NCBI GenBank assembly: GCA_012729055.1
Contig: JAAYDW010000050.1
Location: forward strand, 1-64,000
Reading direction: 5' to 3'
DNA length: 64,000 nt
Source of the DNA: Deltaproteobacteria bacterium
GTDB lineage: Bacteria > Desulfobacterota > Syntrophia > Syntrophales > Smithellaceae
How positions within the stretch are numbered: position 1 is the stretch's first letter; every line of letters starts with the position of its first letter. Below, in pieces: positions 40,409 to 50,938 of this stretch. The notes beneath the pieces were generated by a model. The model saw nothing but the letters and a program-made list of their open reading frames with translations. It was not told the DNA's origin and searched no databases. Made by a program: the position numbers and the translations under genes.

Positions 40409-42197
40409 TGTCCGACTTCAGAACCGCTAAAAACGCGCTTTGCGGAATGCTTACCGACCCGATCATCTTCATGCGCTTCTTGCCTTCCTTTTGCTTTTCC
40501 AGAAGCTTTCTCTTGCGCGTAATGTCGCCGCCGTAGCACTTGGCCGTGACGTCCTTGCGGAACGCGCTGATCGTGCTGCGGGCGATGATTTCCGATCCGA
40601 TGGCGCCCTGGATGGCGATCTTGTACATCTGGCGCGGAATTTCGTCCTTGAGACGATCGCAGGCGTTGAGCGCCCGGGCGCGGGCGCGTTCGCGGTGGAC
40701 GATCTGGGAAAGCGCATCGACCTTTTCGCCGTTGACCAGAATATCCATCAACACGAGGCTGCTTTCGCGATAATCGAGGACGTCGTAGTCGAAAGAGCCG
40801 TAGCCCTGCGTGACGGATTTGAACCGGTCGTAGAAATCAAAAATGACTTCGGCCAGCGGCATTTCGTAGGAAAGCTCCACGCGACCGGGGCCGGTGTAAT
40901 TCATGTTGGAATTGACGCCGCGCTTTTCCATGCAAAGCTTCATGACGCTGCCGAGATAACGCTCCGGCAGCATCATGGAGGCGCGGATGTAGGGTTCTTC
41001 TCCCTTGGCGATTTCGGCCGGGTCGGGGTAGTGCGTCGGATTATCGACGTAGAGCACGCTGCCGTCCTTGAGGGTGAAGCGGTAACGGACGCTGGGAACC
41101 GAAAGAATAATTGACAGATCATATTCCCGCTCCAGTCTCTCCTGAACGATGTCCAGGTGCAGAAGCCCCAGAAAGCCGCAGCGAAATCCCTGGCCCAGCG
41201 CGGCAGAGGAGTCTTTCTCGTAAATGAAGGACGCGTCGTTGAGTTTATACTTTTCCAGCGAATCGGCGAGATCCTGATAATCGTCCGACGCGATGGGATA
41301 GATCGACGCGAAAACCACCGGTTTGACCTCCTTGAATCCCGGCAGCGGCTGAAGGCAGGGCCTGTCCTGATGGGTGATCGTATCGCCCGTGCGCACGTCG
41401 GAGACAGTCTTGACGCCGGCGATGATGTAGCCCACTTCACCGGCGGACAGTTTCTCGCGTTTGGCGCGCTGAAGAAGGAAATGGCCGACTTCTTCCACCT
41501 TGTAGGTTGAGTTGTTGTACATGAAGCGGATGATGTCGCCGGCCTTGACGGCTCCTTCAAAAACGCGGCTGTGGATGACCGTTCCGCGGTAGGCGTCGTA
41601 TTTCGCGTCGAAGATGAGCGCCGCGAGCGGATTATCCCCGCTGCCCGTGGGCGGCGGAATGCGCAAGACGATCGCTTCGAGGATTTCTTCGATGCCCGTT
41701 CCCTCCTTGGCGGAGGCCTTGATGTGCGTGTCCGGGTCCAGCCCCAGTTCCGAATCGATTTCCTCCAGCACGCGGTCGATGTCGGCCGACGGAAGGTCGA
41801 TTTTGTTGATGATTGGGATGACCTCCAGATTGTGCTCCATCGCGAGGTACAGGTTTGCCAGCGTCTGGGCCTGGACGCCCTGGGCCGCGTCGATCAGAAG
41901 CAGCACGCCTTCGCAGGAAGCAAGCGACCGGGAAACTTCGTAGGAAAAATCGACATGCCCGGGTGTATCGATCAGGTTCAAAGTATAGGTTTGCCCGTTC
42001 TGGGCGCGGTAGGGCAGGGAGATGGCGTTGCTCTTGATCGTGATACCCCGCTCGCGCTCAATGTCCATGTTGTCGAGCAGCTGATCCTGAAAATTTCTTT
42101 CGTTGCAGACGCCTGTGAACTGGATCAACCGGTCGGCCAGCGTAGACTTGCCGTGGTCGATATGCGCGATGATGCTGAAGTTTCTAATATTTTCCAT
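40401..42197 (-). CDS. lepA: Elongation factor 4 LepA
   Basis: 598 aa translational GTPase that acts in ribosome back-translocation/assembly. G1 [11 protein letters not shown]3 [16 protein letters not shown]. The C-terminal domain ending [11 protein letters not shown] is characteristic. Start ATG 42197 follows the adk terminator, and hemW is co-transcribed downstream. Confidence 0.97.
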   Translation of the reverse strand: MENIRNFSIIAHIDHGKSTLADRLIQFTGVCNERNFQDQLLDNMDIERERGITIKSNAISLPYRAQNGQTYTLNLIDTPGHVDFSYEVSRSLASCEGVLLLIDAAQGVQAQTLANLYLAMEHNLEVIPIINKIDLPSADIDRVLEEIDSELGLDPDTHIKASAKEGTGIEEILEAIVLRIPPPTGSGDNPLAALIFDAKYDAYRGTVIHSRVFEGAVKAGDIIRFMYNNSTYKVEEVGHFLLQRAKREKLSAGEVGYIIAGVKTVSDVRTGDTITHQDRPCLQPLPGFKEVKPVVFASIYPIASDDYQDLADSLEKYKLNDASFIYEKDSSAALGQGFRCGFLGLLHLDIVQERLEREYDLSIILSVPSVRYRFTLKDGSVLYVDNPTHYPDPAEIAKGEEPYIRASMMLPERYLGSVMKLCMEKRGVNSNMNYTGPGRVELSYEMPLAEVIFDFYDRFKSVTQGYGSFDYDVLDYRESSLVLMDILVNGEKVDALSQIVHRERARARALNACDRLKDEIPRQMYKIAIQGAIGSEIIARSTISAFRKDVTAKCYGGDITRKRKLLEKQKEGKKRMKMIGSVSIPQSAFLAVLKSDND

Positions 42198-42207
42198 ATT
42201 GTGTTAA

Positions 42208-42239
42208 AAAAAGCCCTCCAAAGGTTCTGGGGGGCTTTT
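42208..42239 (-). terminator. Intrinsic terminator between adk and lepA
   Basis: On the minus strand GCCC-C-CCA pairs with TGG-A-GGGC (one mismatch) and a run of seven T follows. It should stop adk transcripts before lepA; no clear lepA promoter was found in the short gap. Confidence 0.75.
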
Positions 42240-42263
42240 ATCCTAAAATCTTTCCGGGTGCAA

Positions 42264-42938
42264 TCAACTCAGTTTTTTCATCAGGTCTTCGGAAACTTCC
42301 TTGACGCCGGCGCGGCCGTCCACCACAATCACCTTGGTTCTTTCCCTGAAGAAGCTGACGGCGGCGAGCGTTCCGGTTTTCGTGTCGTAATAAATGCCGT
42401 GGCGCTTGTCGATGGCGGCTGCATCCTGGTCGTCGGCGCGGGTGGAAAGTTCCTCGCATCCGCACACGCGGCAGACTGTTTTGCCGTCGTGCGTATGGGG
42501 CATGATGGCGTCGATGTAGACATTGTTCGGATGGTTGTTGTCCATCTTGCACAGCCTCCGGCCCATGATGCGCTTCTTGGAGGTTTCACGGTCCAGGTCG
42601 ATCTCGATCACGATGTCCAGTTTGATGTTTTCCTTCTGCAGGGCGGTCCACAGCGCCTCGGCCTGCGCGAGGTTACGGGGGAATCCGTCCAGCAGCCAGC
42701 CGTTTTTGGCGTCATCTTCCTTCAGGCGGTCGAGAATCATGGGAATGGTGATATCGTCGGGAACCAGTTCGCCGCGGTCGATGAACGCTTTTGCTTTTTC
42801 TCCCAACGGAGTTTTCTTGGAGATGTTCTGGCGGAAAATCACACCCGTTTCAATGTGAGGAACGCCGTATTTCTTCTGCACGATGGCACCTTGCGTGCCC
42901 TTGCCGCTGCCGTTGGGGCCGAATATTAAGATATTCAC
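42264..42938 (-). CDS. adk: Adenylate kinase (zinc-lid form)
   Basis: 224 aa. P-loop FGPNGSGKGTQ, DGFPRN. The lid carries Cys residues (CKMDN..., CRVCGCEELS), the zinc-type lid. Catalyses ATP + AMP to 2 ADP. Starts with GTG at 42938 behind AAAGGAG. Not in the usual secY operon context. Confidence 0.93.
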   Translation of the reverse strand: MNILIFGPNGSGKGTQGAIVQKKYGVPHIETGVIFRQNISKKTPLGEKAKAFIDRGELVPDDITIPMILDRLKEDDAKNGWLLDGFPRNLAQAEALWTALQKENIKLDIVIEIDLDRETSKKRIMGRRLCKMDNNHPNNVYIDAIMPHTHDGKTVCRVCGCEELSTRADDQDAAAIDKRHGIYYDTKTGTLAAVSFFRERTKVIVVDGRAGVKEVSEDLMKKLS

Positions 42939-42977
42939 TGTATGGGACTCCTTTCAAAAAAATGTTTGAACGGAGCC

Positions 42978-43006
42978 CTTATAATGTATTGTCGGATTTT
43001 TCGCAA
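42978..43006 (-). promoter_or_regulatory. Promoter of adk
   Basis: Minus strand TTGCGA, 17 nt, TATAAG, about 40 nt before the GTG start. Confidence 0.6.
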
Positions 43007-43061
43007 TGATAAAGATTGACCGGCAGTTAAGGAATAAAAAATTGTTATTAAAGAGCTTTTG

Positions 43062-44501
43062 TCAGAAATATTTCGTTTCGGCAGGCGGAGTCCCGGCAGG
43101 TTTTCCGGCCTTTCCGGCATTCAATTGCCGGATGGCTTCGGCAATGGAGACGGCCCGGGGCGATCCTTCGGGAAAATAGGCCAGCGCTTTTTGAAAGTGG
43201 AAAAGCGCGCTGTCGATTTTTTTTTCTTTCTTGAAATACTGGCCGAAATGGTAGTGGGACTCACCGGGTTGATTCATTTTTCCGTATGACATGGCGATAT
43301 GGTACGTGATGTCCGCATTATCGAAGGTCCTGTCCTGCAGTTTCAGGAAGCAGGTCAGCGCGTTTTGAAAGTCTCCCACGGCGTAATGCGCTTTTCCCAG
43401 CGACAGAAGGATTTGTCCGTCCCCGGGAGCGCTTCTCTGCGCCTGCAGAAGGTAATAGCGGGCCTGGCCGGCTTCGCCGGTTTTCATATAAATCAGGCCG
43501 ATGCTTCTCAGAATGTCAGTATCCTGTGGCTTGCGGGCGAGCGCTCGTTCAAGATAGTCGAGGGCGGTTTTGGTCCGGCCGAGTTGGTCTTCGACAAGTC
43601 CCATGGCATAGAGCAAATCGACGTTTTGCGGATCTTTTTCCAGGGAGGAAAGAAGCTGCCCGCGGCGTTTGTTGAGATCGTTTGTGTTCATGACGATCAG
43701 GGCCTGCATACGGACGAAGTTTCCGACGATGTCGGCAAGTCCTGTTGTCCGGCGGTACTGGGTCTGTAGCAGGCTGTCCAGATAAAAAATCCGGTCGTCC
43801 GTCCCCGGATGCGTCCGCAGGTAGGACGGAATGGACTTGGAGAAAAATTCATACTGTTTGATGATTCTGAGGAACTCGACCATCGCCGCCGGGTAATAGC
43901 CTGCGTCCACCAGCGTCGCGATGCCCAGGCGGTCGGCTTCTTCCTCGTGCTCTCTCTGGTACTTGAGGCTCATGGACGAAGCGCCTGCCATGGAAAAAGC
44001 GGCGATGGCCGCCGAGGCTTCTCCGCCGCCCCCGATGAACGCTCCCGCGATAATGGCGGCCAGCATAGCGATGTTAAGTTTTTGCGACTTCTCAATGATG
44101 CTGGCAACGTGCCGGCAGTTGGCGTGGGCGATTTCGTGGGCCATGACGCCGGCCAGCTGCGCTTCGTTTTCCACCGCGGTGACGAGGCCGCTGTTGATGT
44201 AGATGTAGCCGCCCGGCGTTGCGAAGGCGTTGATGCCGGAGCTGTTGAAAATCGAGAACGTGAAGACAAATGGCGCTTTCGCGCTGTGCGCCAAGAGCCG
44301 GTTGCCGATCTGGGTGACATAGGCGTTGAGTCTTTGGTCTTTGAGCAAAAACTGGTTGCGATCAAGCTTGTCGTAAATTTCCTGCCCCAGCTTTTTTTCA
44401 TCCTCGATCGTGACGGCCGACCACGCGTTCGGGACGACAAAAAAGGCCAGGCACAGGACCAGAACAAAAGAAAAATATTGCTTTTGAATCATTTTGCACA
44501 T
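43062..44501 (-). CDS. M48 zinc metallopeptidase with TPR repeats (BepA-like)
   Basis: 479 aa secreted/periplasmic protein. Signal peptide about residues 1-28 (VLCLAFFVVPNAWSA). The catalytic zinc site is HEIAHANCRH, with EEEADRLG supplying a further ligand. A hydrophobic segment about 150-170, then tetratricopeptide repeats (about 290-460). BepA-type proteins check outer-membrane protein assembly; that role is inferred. Alternative start three codons later. Confidence 0.92.
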   Translation of the reverse strand: MCKMIQKQYFSFVLVLCLAFFVVPNAWSAVTIEDEKKLGQEIYDKLDRNQFLLKDQRLNAYVTQIGNRLLAHSAKAPFVFTFSIFNSSGINAFATPGGYIYINSGLVTAVENEAQLAGVMAHEIAHANCRHVASIIEKSQKLNIAMLAAIIAGAFIGGGGEASAAIAAFSMAGASSMSLKYQREHEEEADRLGIATLVDAGYYPAAMVEFLRIIKQYEFFSKSIPSYLRTHPGTDDRIFYLDSLLQTQYRRTTGLADIVGNFVRMQALIVMNTNDLNKRRGQLLSSLEKDPQNVDLLYAMGLVEDQLGRTKTALDYLERALARKPQDTDILRSIGLIYMKTGEAGQARYYLLQAQRSAPGDGQILLSLGKAHYAVGDFQNALTCFLKLQDRTFDNADITYHIAMSYGKMNQPGESHYHFGQYFKKEKKIDSALFHFQKALAYFPEGSPRAVSIAEAIRQLNAGKAGKPAGTPPAETKYF

Positions 44502-44528
44502 AATTAAAACCTGTTTTTTGTACGCTGT

Positions 44529-44557
44529 TTTATACCCGCTTTGCCGTCAATAGGCAA
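44529..44557 (-). promoter_or_regulatory. Promoter of the M48 gene
   Basis: Minus strand TTGCCT, 17 nt, TATAAA, within the 112-nt gap shared with cmk. Confidence 0.6.
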
Positions 44558-44613
44558 GCCGTGATTGCCGGGTCATTGCCGGTGTGAAAAAAGGAAGGAA
44601 GAAGGCGCAGCCC

Positions 44614-45315
44614 ATGAATAAAGTAATCACGATCGACGGACCCGCCGGCGCCGGAAAAAGCACGGTCAGCAAGGCGCTGGCGGCAAGGCTGGGTTACGTT
44701 TATCTGGACACGGGGGCGCTATACCGGGCGCTGGCCTACAAGGCGATAAGAAATCGCGTAGCCATCGACGATCCGGACGCGCTTGCGAAGTTGTGCGCCA
44801 CGACGGACGTCGCGCTGCAAAATATCAACGGGCGCATGACGGTCTATGTGGACGGCGAAAACGTCGGCGGAAAAATCCGCACGGAAGAAGTGGGCTTGGC
44901 CGCTTCCGCCATCTCCGCCTTTCCCGTTGTCCGGGAGAAGCTGCTCTCGCTGCAACGAAACGCGGGCGAGCGGGGAGGCATTGTGGCGGAGGGCCGGGAC
45001 ATGGGCTCGGTTGTTTTTCCCGACGCGGCGTTCAAGTTTTTCCTGGATGCCGACCTGGAGGAAAGAATCCGGAGACGCACGCTGGAGCTTGCAGACGGGA
45101 AAGGGAAGGCTAAATCCGCTTGTGTGGCGAGGGATATGCAGGCCAGAGATCAGCAGGATTCGCAAAGGAAAATTGCGCCCTTAACCGCGTCTCCGGACGC
45201 CCTGATCATCAACTCGACCTCTTTGTCCGTTGACGAGGTTGTCGACAGGATTCTCGAACGGATGGCGGCTGCCGGGCAGCGGCGTCCGAACGGCCGTAAA
45301 CCAAACGGCGCTTGA
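44614..45315 (+). CDS. cmk: Cytidylate kinase
   Basis: 233 aa (d)CMP kinase. P-loop IDGPAGAGKSTVSKALA, YLDTGALYRALA, and the AEGRDMGSVVFPDA strand typical of Cmk. Start ATG 44614 follows GGAAGGAAGAAGG. Upstream of rpsA as in many Proteobacteria. Confidence 0.96.
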   Translation: MNKVITIDGPAGAGKSTVSKALAARLGYVYLDTGALYRALAYKAIRNRVAIDDPDALAKLCATTDVALQNINGRMTVYVDGENVGGKIRTEEVGLAASAISAFPVVREKLLSLQRNAGERGGIVAEGRDMGSVVFPDAAFKFFLDADLEERIRRRTLELADGKGKAKSACVARDMQARDQQDSQRKIAPLTASPDALIINSTSLSVDEVVDRILERMAAAGQRRPNGRKPNGA

Positions 45316-45316
45316 T

Positions 45317-45345
45317 TTGTCTTGCTATTTAATTTTCAGTATGTT
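45317..45345 (+). promoter_or_regulatory. Promoter of rpsA
   Basis: TTGTCT, 17 nt, TATGTT in the AT-rich 81-nt gap after cmk; rpsA starts about 50 nt downstream. Confidence 0.55.
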
Positions 45346-45396
45346 AGGCAGCAAAAATTAAAATTTGTCTTATAAAAATTAGGGGGTATCACGTTA

Positions 45397-47148
<1,752 letters not shown>

Positions 47149-47149
47149 C

Positions 47150-48049
47150 ATGCGAAAACATCCGGTCATTCTGGGATTGGTTTTGCTGATCGCGATTGCC
47201 GCCGTGATTTATCTGGTATTTTACCGGGCGGGCGCCCAGTCCGGACGCTCGGCGAAGCAAAGCTTCTCCTTAAACGACAAGATCGGCGTCGTGCCCGTGG
47301 AGGGCGTCATCACCGAATCCTCGGAAATCAGGGATCACATCGACGATTTTGCGGAGGACTCCTCCATCGTCGCCGTTGTTGTCCGTATCGATTCGCCGGG
47401 CGGCGATGTGGCGGCCTCCCAGGAAATCTACGACGCCATCGTCGCGCTCAAGAAAAAGAAAAAAGTGGTCGTTTCCATGGGATCGATTGCCGCTTCCGGC
47501 GGGCTTCTGATTGCCTGCGCGGCGGATAAAATCGTCGCCAATCCGGGAACGATCACCGGCAGCATCTCCGCCATCATGCAATTTGCCAATCTCGAAGAGC
47601 TTATGAAAAAAATCGGCGTGAAGTCGTCCGTGGTGAAAAGCGGGCAATACAAGGATATCGGGTCGCCGGCCCGGGAAATGACGCCGGAGGAGCGGATGAT
47701 CATCCAGGAACTGGTGGACGATATTTACAACCAGTTTATCGATGTCATCGTCCGGGACCGGAAAATGACCCGGGAACAGGTGGTCGCCATCGGGGACGGC
47801 CGCGTCTTCACGGGTCGCAAGGCCAAGGAATACGGACTCGTCGATCAACTGGGCGATCTGCCCTCGGCCGCAAGACTGGCCAGTGAACTGGCCGGCAAGG
47901 GCGGCCGGTACGACCTGGTCTATCCGAAAGAAAAAAGATCCTCTTTTTTCGATCTCATCATTCAAAACGCGGCTGAACAGTTCGGTAAAACCATTTTCGA
48001 ACAGGTGCAAAAGAAGCGGGGGGGAGTCGGTTATCTGTATGCCCCGTGA
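47150..48049 (+). CDS. sppA: Signal peptide peptidase SppA (short form)
   Basis: 299 aa S49 peptidase, membrane-anchored by an N-terminal helix (about residues 6-26). Nucleophile Ser in GSIAASGGLL, and the Lys of the Ser/Lys dyad is in SGQYKDIGSP. Degrades signal peptides in the membrane. It lies between rpsA (1-nt gap) and the IHF gene. Confidence 0.93.
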   Translation: MRKHPVILGLVLLIAIAAVIYLVFYRAGAQSGRSAKQSFSLNDKIGVVPVEGVITESSEIRDHIDDFAEDSSIVAVVVRIDSPGGDVAASQEIYDAIVALKKKKKVVVSMGSIAASGGLLIACAADKIVANPGTITGSISAIMQFANLEELMKKIGVKSSVVKSGQYKDIGSPAREMTPEERMIIQELVDDIYNQFIDVIVRDRKMTREQVVAIGDGRVFTGRKAKEYGLVDQLGDLPSAARLASELAGKGGRYDLVYPKEKRSSFFDLIIQNAAEQFGKTIFEQVQKKRGGVGYLYAP

Positions 48050-48062
48050 CCGGATGGAGACT

Positions 48063-48347
48063 ATGACGAAAAGCGATTTGATTAAAAAAACGCAGTTGCA
48101 GTTCAGAACCTATTCGCAAAAGGACATCGCCTTGGCCGTGCAGACAATCGTCGATTCCATGATCGGTGCTCTCAAGAAAAACGAACGCATCGAAATCCGC
48201 GGATTCGGAACCTTCTCCATCCGGGAGAGAAAACCGCGGCTGGGGCGCAATCCCAAGTCCGGGGCTCAGGTGGTTCTGGGCGACAGAAGGGCGCCCTTTT
48301 TTAAAACCGGCAAAGACCTCCGGCAGAAGGTGGACGGCAAAAAATGA
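48063..48347 (+). CDS. ihfB: HU/IHF-family DNA-bending protein (IhfB-like)
   Basis: 94 aa. DNA-binding beta-arm region RGFGTFSIRERKPRLGRNPK, with the conserved proline at the arm tip replaced by the family-like SGAQVV segment. Position after rpsA matches ihfB of Proteobacteria. Start ATG 48063 (MTKSDLIKKT) after GGAGA; its stop overlaps the crotonase gene. Confidence 0.9.
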   Translation: MTKSDLIKKTQLQFRTYSQKDIALAVQTIVDSMIGALKKNERIEIRGFGTFSIRERKPRLGRNPKSGAQVVLGDRRAPFFKTGKDLRQKVDGKK

Positions 48348-49117
48348 CCTATAAAAACATTCTTGTCGAAAAAAAGAAATCCTACGCCGTTATAAAATTC
48401 AACCGCGTTCACGAGATGAATGCGCTGTCGAAGGAAATGCGGCTGGAGTTCAACGACGCGCTTCTGGATGTGGAAAACGACCCCGAAATGAGAGCCTTGG
48501 TGATCACCGGCGGAGAATACGTCTTTTCGGCCGGCATGGACATCAAGGAAATGTCGTCTCTGTCCAACGTGGAGATCGACGACTATTTTGAGTCGATGAA
48601 GCGCTATCTGAAAAAAATCTTTTCCTATCCCAAGCCCGTGATCGCCGCGGTGGGCGGCATCGCTCTGGGAGGCGGCTTCAACATCGTTACCGTCTGCGAC
48701 CTCATCGTTGCTTCGGAAAGCGCCATTTTCTGCCATCCGGAGCTGAAATTCGGTTTAAGTCCGCTGTTCTACCCGTTGAGCCAGATTGTGGGCGTGACCA
48801 AAGCCAAGGAAATCGTGATGCTGGGCGAGCCGATCGGCGCCAACGAAGCGGAGCGGATCGGTCTGGTCAACAAAGTGGCGCCCCCCGAAAAATTCATGCA
48901 GGAAGCCGAAAAAATGGCGGAAACCCTGGCCTCGCGGTCGGTCAAGGCTTTTGAGGAACTCAAAAACATCAGCTCCGTCGTACCTCGGATGGATAAAATC
49001 GCCGCGCTGGATATGGAGATGTCCATCGGCGGCATGCTGTTTGCCCGCGATGAACGCAAGATTTTCATGAATGAAGTGCTTTTCCTGGAGAAGCTGCGCA
49101 AGAAAAAGCAGTCGTAG
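48344..49117 (+). CDS. Crotonase-family protein with one catalytic Glu replaced
   Basis: 257 aa enoyl-CoA hydratase/isomerase fold. CoA/oxyanion region VFSAGMDIKEM and GGIALGGGFN. The second catalytic Glu is kept (HPELKFG); the first, expected in GGGCE, is Asn (GGGFN). So an isomerase or other crotonase activity is more likely than plain hydration. Coupled to ihfB by an ATGA overlap, an unusual pairing. Confidence 0.88.
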   Translation: MTYKNILVEKKKSYAVIKFNRVHEMNALSKEMRLEFNDALLDVENDPEMRALVITGGEYVFSAGMDIKEMSSLSNVEIDDYFESMKRYLKKIFSYPKPVIAAVGGIALGGGFNIVTVCDLIVASESAIFCHPELKFGLSPLFYPLSQIVGVTKAKEIVMLGEPIGANEAERIGLVNKVAPPEKFMQEAEKMAETLASRSVKAFEELKNISSVVPRMDKIAALDMEMSIGGMLFARDERKIFMNEVLFLEKLRKKKQS

Positions 49118-49122
49118 CCTGT

Positions 49123-49407
49123 CTAGAGGTTATCCCAGTCATTGCCGGGCGCGGCAAAATCCTTGAGCTGGTCCCGTCTCTTTTTATGCTGAAGCTTTTT
49201 GAGCGCTTTAGCCTCGATCTGGCGAATTCTTTCCCGTGTCACCCCCATCATATCGCCGACTTCTTCGAGCGTAAAAGGGCCGTAATTGCACGCAACCCAC
49301 GTACAATTAAGAAAAGCCTCGTTTTTAAGACGCCACTCGCAGGTGGTGTCGGTGCAGATTTCAGCGATCAGTATTCCTTTTTTCTTGCAGATGTATTGAT
49401 TAATCAT
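49123..49407 (-). CDS. Small cysteine-rich sigma region 4 protein
   Basis: 94 aa. The C-terminal HTH ([20 protein letters not shown]) is a near-copy of sigma-70 region 4.2; regions 1-3 are missing, so it cannot act as an ordinary sigma factor. The N-terminal half has five cysteines (C7, C18, C23, C35, C40). They could bind zinc or sense redox, but this is not established. ATG 49407 is behind AAGGGA; a longer frame upstream is less likely. Confidence 0.82.
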   Translation of the reverse strand: MINQYICKKKGILIAEICTDTTCEWRLKNEAFLNCTWVACNYGPFTLEEVGDMMGVTRERIRQIEAKALKKLQHKKRRDQLKDFAAPGNDWDNL

Positions 49408-49441
49408 CCAATATTCCCTTCGCTTAAAGTGAATCGGGCGT

Positions 49442-49470
49442 AACGTATGGCGGCTTGAATCATTTGTCAA
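49442..49470 (-). promoter_or_regulatory. Promoter of the sigma-4-like gene
   Basis: Minus strand TTGACA, 17 nt, TACGTT; perfect -35 with a weak -10, about 35 nt before the start. Confidence 0.55.
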
Positions 49471-49516
49471 TGCGTAGGATGAAAAATATTTTCAACCCTT
49501 TGCCGTTGCCGCGGCG

Positions 49517-49536
49517 AAAAACCGCCCTGCGGGCGG
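49517..49536 (-). terminator. Terminator of the glutaredoxin-FTR operon
   Basis: Minus strand CCGCCC-GCA-GGGCGG followed by five T. About 25 nt past the FTR stop. Confidence 0.7.
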
Positions 49537-49561
49537 CAGGGGGCCTGTGCAAAAAGCGGCG

Positions 49562-49894
49562 TCAGAGGGAAATTTTATCCGCCGGGCGCCTTTCCGGGAC
49601 GTACTGATGCTCAATCCGATCGTTGTTCCAGTCTTCGGAAACGTAAAGATTGCAGTAGCAGCTGCCGTATTCCTGAACGTCCTCGGCGCGGTAAACGCAG
49701 GGACAGATGATGTCGCGGTCCTTGTCGCGGTCGCCGGACGCCAGACGGCAGGGGCAGGAGGTATAGCCGTAGCGCTCCTTATTGATCAAGAGATCGGTCA
49801 GGATGGACAGCACCCACTGCTTGTCCCGATTAAAAAAGTACCCTTTGGGCTCTTGGGCTTTTCTCAGAAGATCGTAGAGTTCGGCGGCCGTCAT
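49562..49894 (-). CDS. Ferredoxin-thioredoxin reductase catalytic subunit-like
   Basis: 110 aa. The six-cysteine signature is present as CPC (TSCPCR), CPC (IICPCV) and CYC (SCYCNL), which hold the [4Fe-4S] cluster and active disulfide. Spacing (14 and 12 residues) differs from the plant/cyanobacterial 16 and 8. It would use reduced ferredoxin to reduce a thiol partner. Coupled to glutaredoxin by an ATGA overlap, the probable partner. Confidence 0.9.
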   Translation of the reverse strand: MTAAELYDLLRKAQEPKGYFFNRDKQWVLSILTDLLINKERYGYTSCPCRLASGDRDKDRDIICPCVYRAEDVQEYGSCYCNLYVSEDWNNDRIEHQYVPERRPADKISL

Positions 49895-50145
49895 GAGAGC
49901 TCCAGCGCCTCCCGGATGTCCTTTTCCTTGAAACCGATGATGATTTTGTCGCCGATGACGATGGTCGGGAAGGAACGATTCGGATTGTACTGGATCACTT
50001 CGTTGAGCATGGCCTCCCGCGCCGCACCCTCGAGCAGATCGACGTCCGTCGCGTCAAAGGCGATGTTGTTGTCGTTTAAAAATTTCTTCGCCGCCTTGCA
50101 GTGGCTGCATGTGCTGAGCGTGTATATTTTCACTTTTTTGGACAT
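49891..50145 (-). CDS. Glutaredoxin-like protein
   Basis: 84 aa thioredoxin-fold protein with active site TCSHCK and cis-Pro region SFPTIVIG. Start ATG 50145 behind GGAGGG, a strong site. It forms an operon with FTR behind a near-consensus promoter. NrdH- or glutaredoxin-type function; reduction by FTR instead of glutathione is inferred from gene order. Confidence 0.92.
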   Translation of the reverse strand: MSKKVKIYTLSTCSHCKAAKKFLNDNNIAFDATDVDLLEGAAREAMLNEVIQYNPNRSFPTIVIGDKIIIGFKEKDIREALELS

Positions 50146-50172
50146 CTTTTTCCCTCCGGAATTTTTACGTTT

Positions 50173-50200
50173 TATATATGGTTTTCGGCTATCATGTCAA
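50173..50200 (-). promoter_or_regulatory. Promoter of the glutaredoxin-FTR operon
   Basis: Minus strand TTGACA, 16 nt, TATATA, about 30 nt from the start codon. The -35 lies in the loop of the inverted repeat at 50181-50217. Confidence 0.7.
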
Positions 50201-50217
50201 GCTGATAGTCGGAAAAC
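50181..50217. repeat. Inverted repeat between divergent promoters
   Basis: GTTTTCGGCTATCA (50181-50194) and TGATAGTCGGAAAAC (50203-50217) are inverted copies with one bulge and one mismatch, around an 8-nt centre containing the glutaredoxin -35. Possible operator. Confidence 0.55.
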
Positions 50218-50234
50218 GGGCGGACAAAGAATGA

Positions 50235-50263
50235 TTGACAAGCGTCATCAATTCATATATCAA
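50235..50263 (+). promoter_or_regulatory. Promoter of psd-pssA
   Basis: TTGACA, then TATCAA at 17 nt (or TATATC at 15 nt). About 35-40 nt before the psd ATG at 50297. Confidence 0.65.
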
Positions 50264-50296
50264 CAAAACCTCATTTGAGGAAAGAAAAAATACTTT

Positions 50297-50938
50297 ATGA
50301 AACATAATAGTATTATTGCTCACGAAGGCATTCCCTTTATTCTCCTTTCCTTGGTCTTCACTATCCTTGCAGCTTTTTTTTGCGTTGTCTGGCTGACGGT
50401 TCTTCTCGCCGTCCTGACGGTTTTTATCGTGTGCTTTTTCCGCAATCCCGAACGGTCTTATCAGCCGAAGGACAAGCTGGTGATCTCGCCGGCGGACGGG
50501 AAAATTCTGAAAATTGAAGACGTTTCCGTCGACGGCACCATCGCCGGCCGCTTTAAAAAAATCAGCATTTTCATGAATGTCTTTAATGTTCATGTCAACC
50601 GGGCGCCTTACGGCGGAAAGATCGAAAAGATCGGGTATCACAAGGGAAAATTCCTGTCGGCCAATCTGGACAAGGCTTCGGTGGAAAACGAGCGCAACGA
50701 GGTGCTGATCCGGGCCGAAGACGGCCGCGCCATCTGGGTCGTGCAGATTGCCGGTCTCATTGCGCGCCGGATCGTCTGCTGGACAAACGAAGGGGCTGAT
50801 ATTCAAAAAGGCGAACGGTTCGGCCTGATCCGGTTCGGTTCCCGCGTAGAAGTGTTCTTACCCCCCGATTCGAAAGTCATTGTCCAGCCGGGCGATAAAG
50901 TCCGCGCAGGACAAACCCCTTTAGGATACCTCTCATGA
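50297..50938 (+). CDS. psd: Phosphatidylserine decarboxylase (short form)
   Basis: 213 aa proenzyme making phosphatidylethanolamine at the inner membrane. An N-terminal hydrophobic segment (about 15-45), and the self-cleavage/pyruvoyl site in LIRFGSRVEVFLP (G/S). VHVNRAPYGG is the other family block. Overlaps pssA by ATGA. Confidence 0.95.
   Translation: MKHNSIIAHEGIPFILLSLVFTILAAFFCVVWLTVLLAVLTVFIVCFFRNPERSYQPKDKLVISPADGKILKIEDVSVDGTIAGRFKKISIFMNVFNVHVNRAPYGGKIEKIGYHKGKFLSANLDKASVENERNEVLIRAEDGRAIWVVQIAGLIARRIVCWTNEGADIQKGERFGLIRFGSRVEVFLPPDSKVIVQPGDKVRAGQTPLGYLS

Noticed and set aside
41571-42929. Plus-strand frame spanning lepA and adk
   Set aside because: Shadow frame across two clear minus-strand genes and their terminator.
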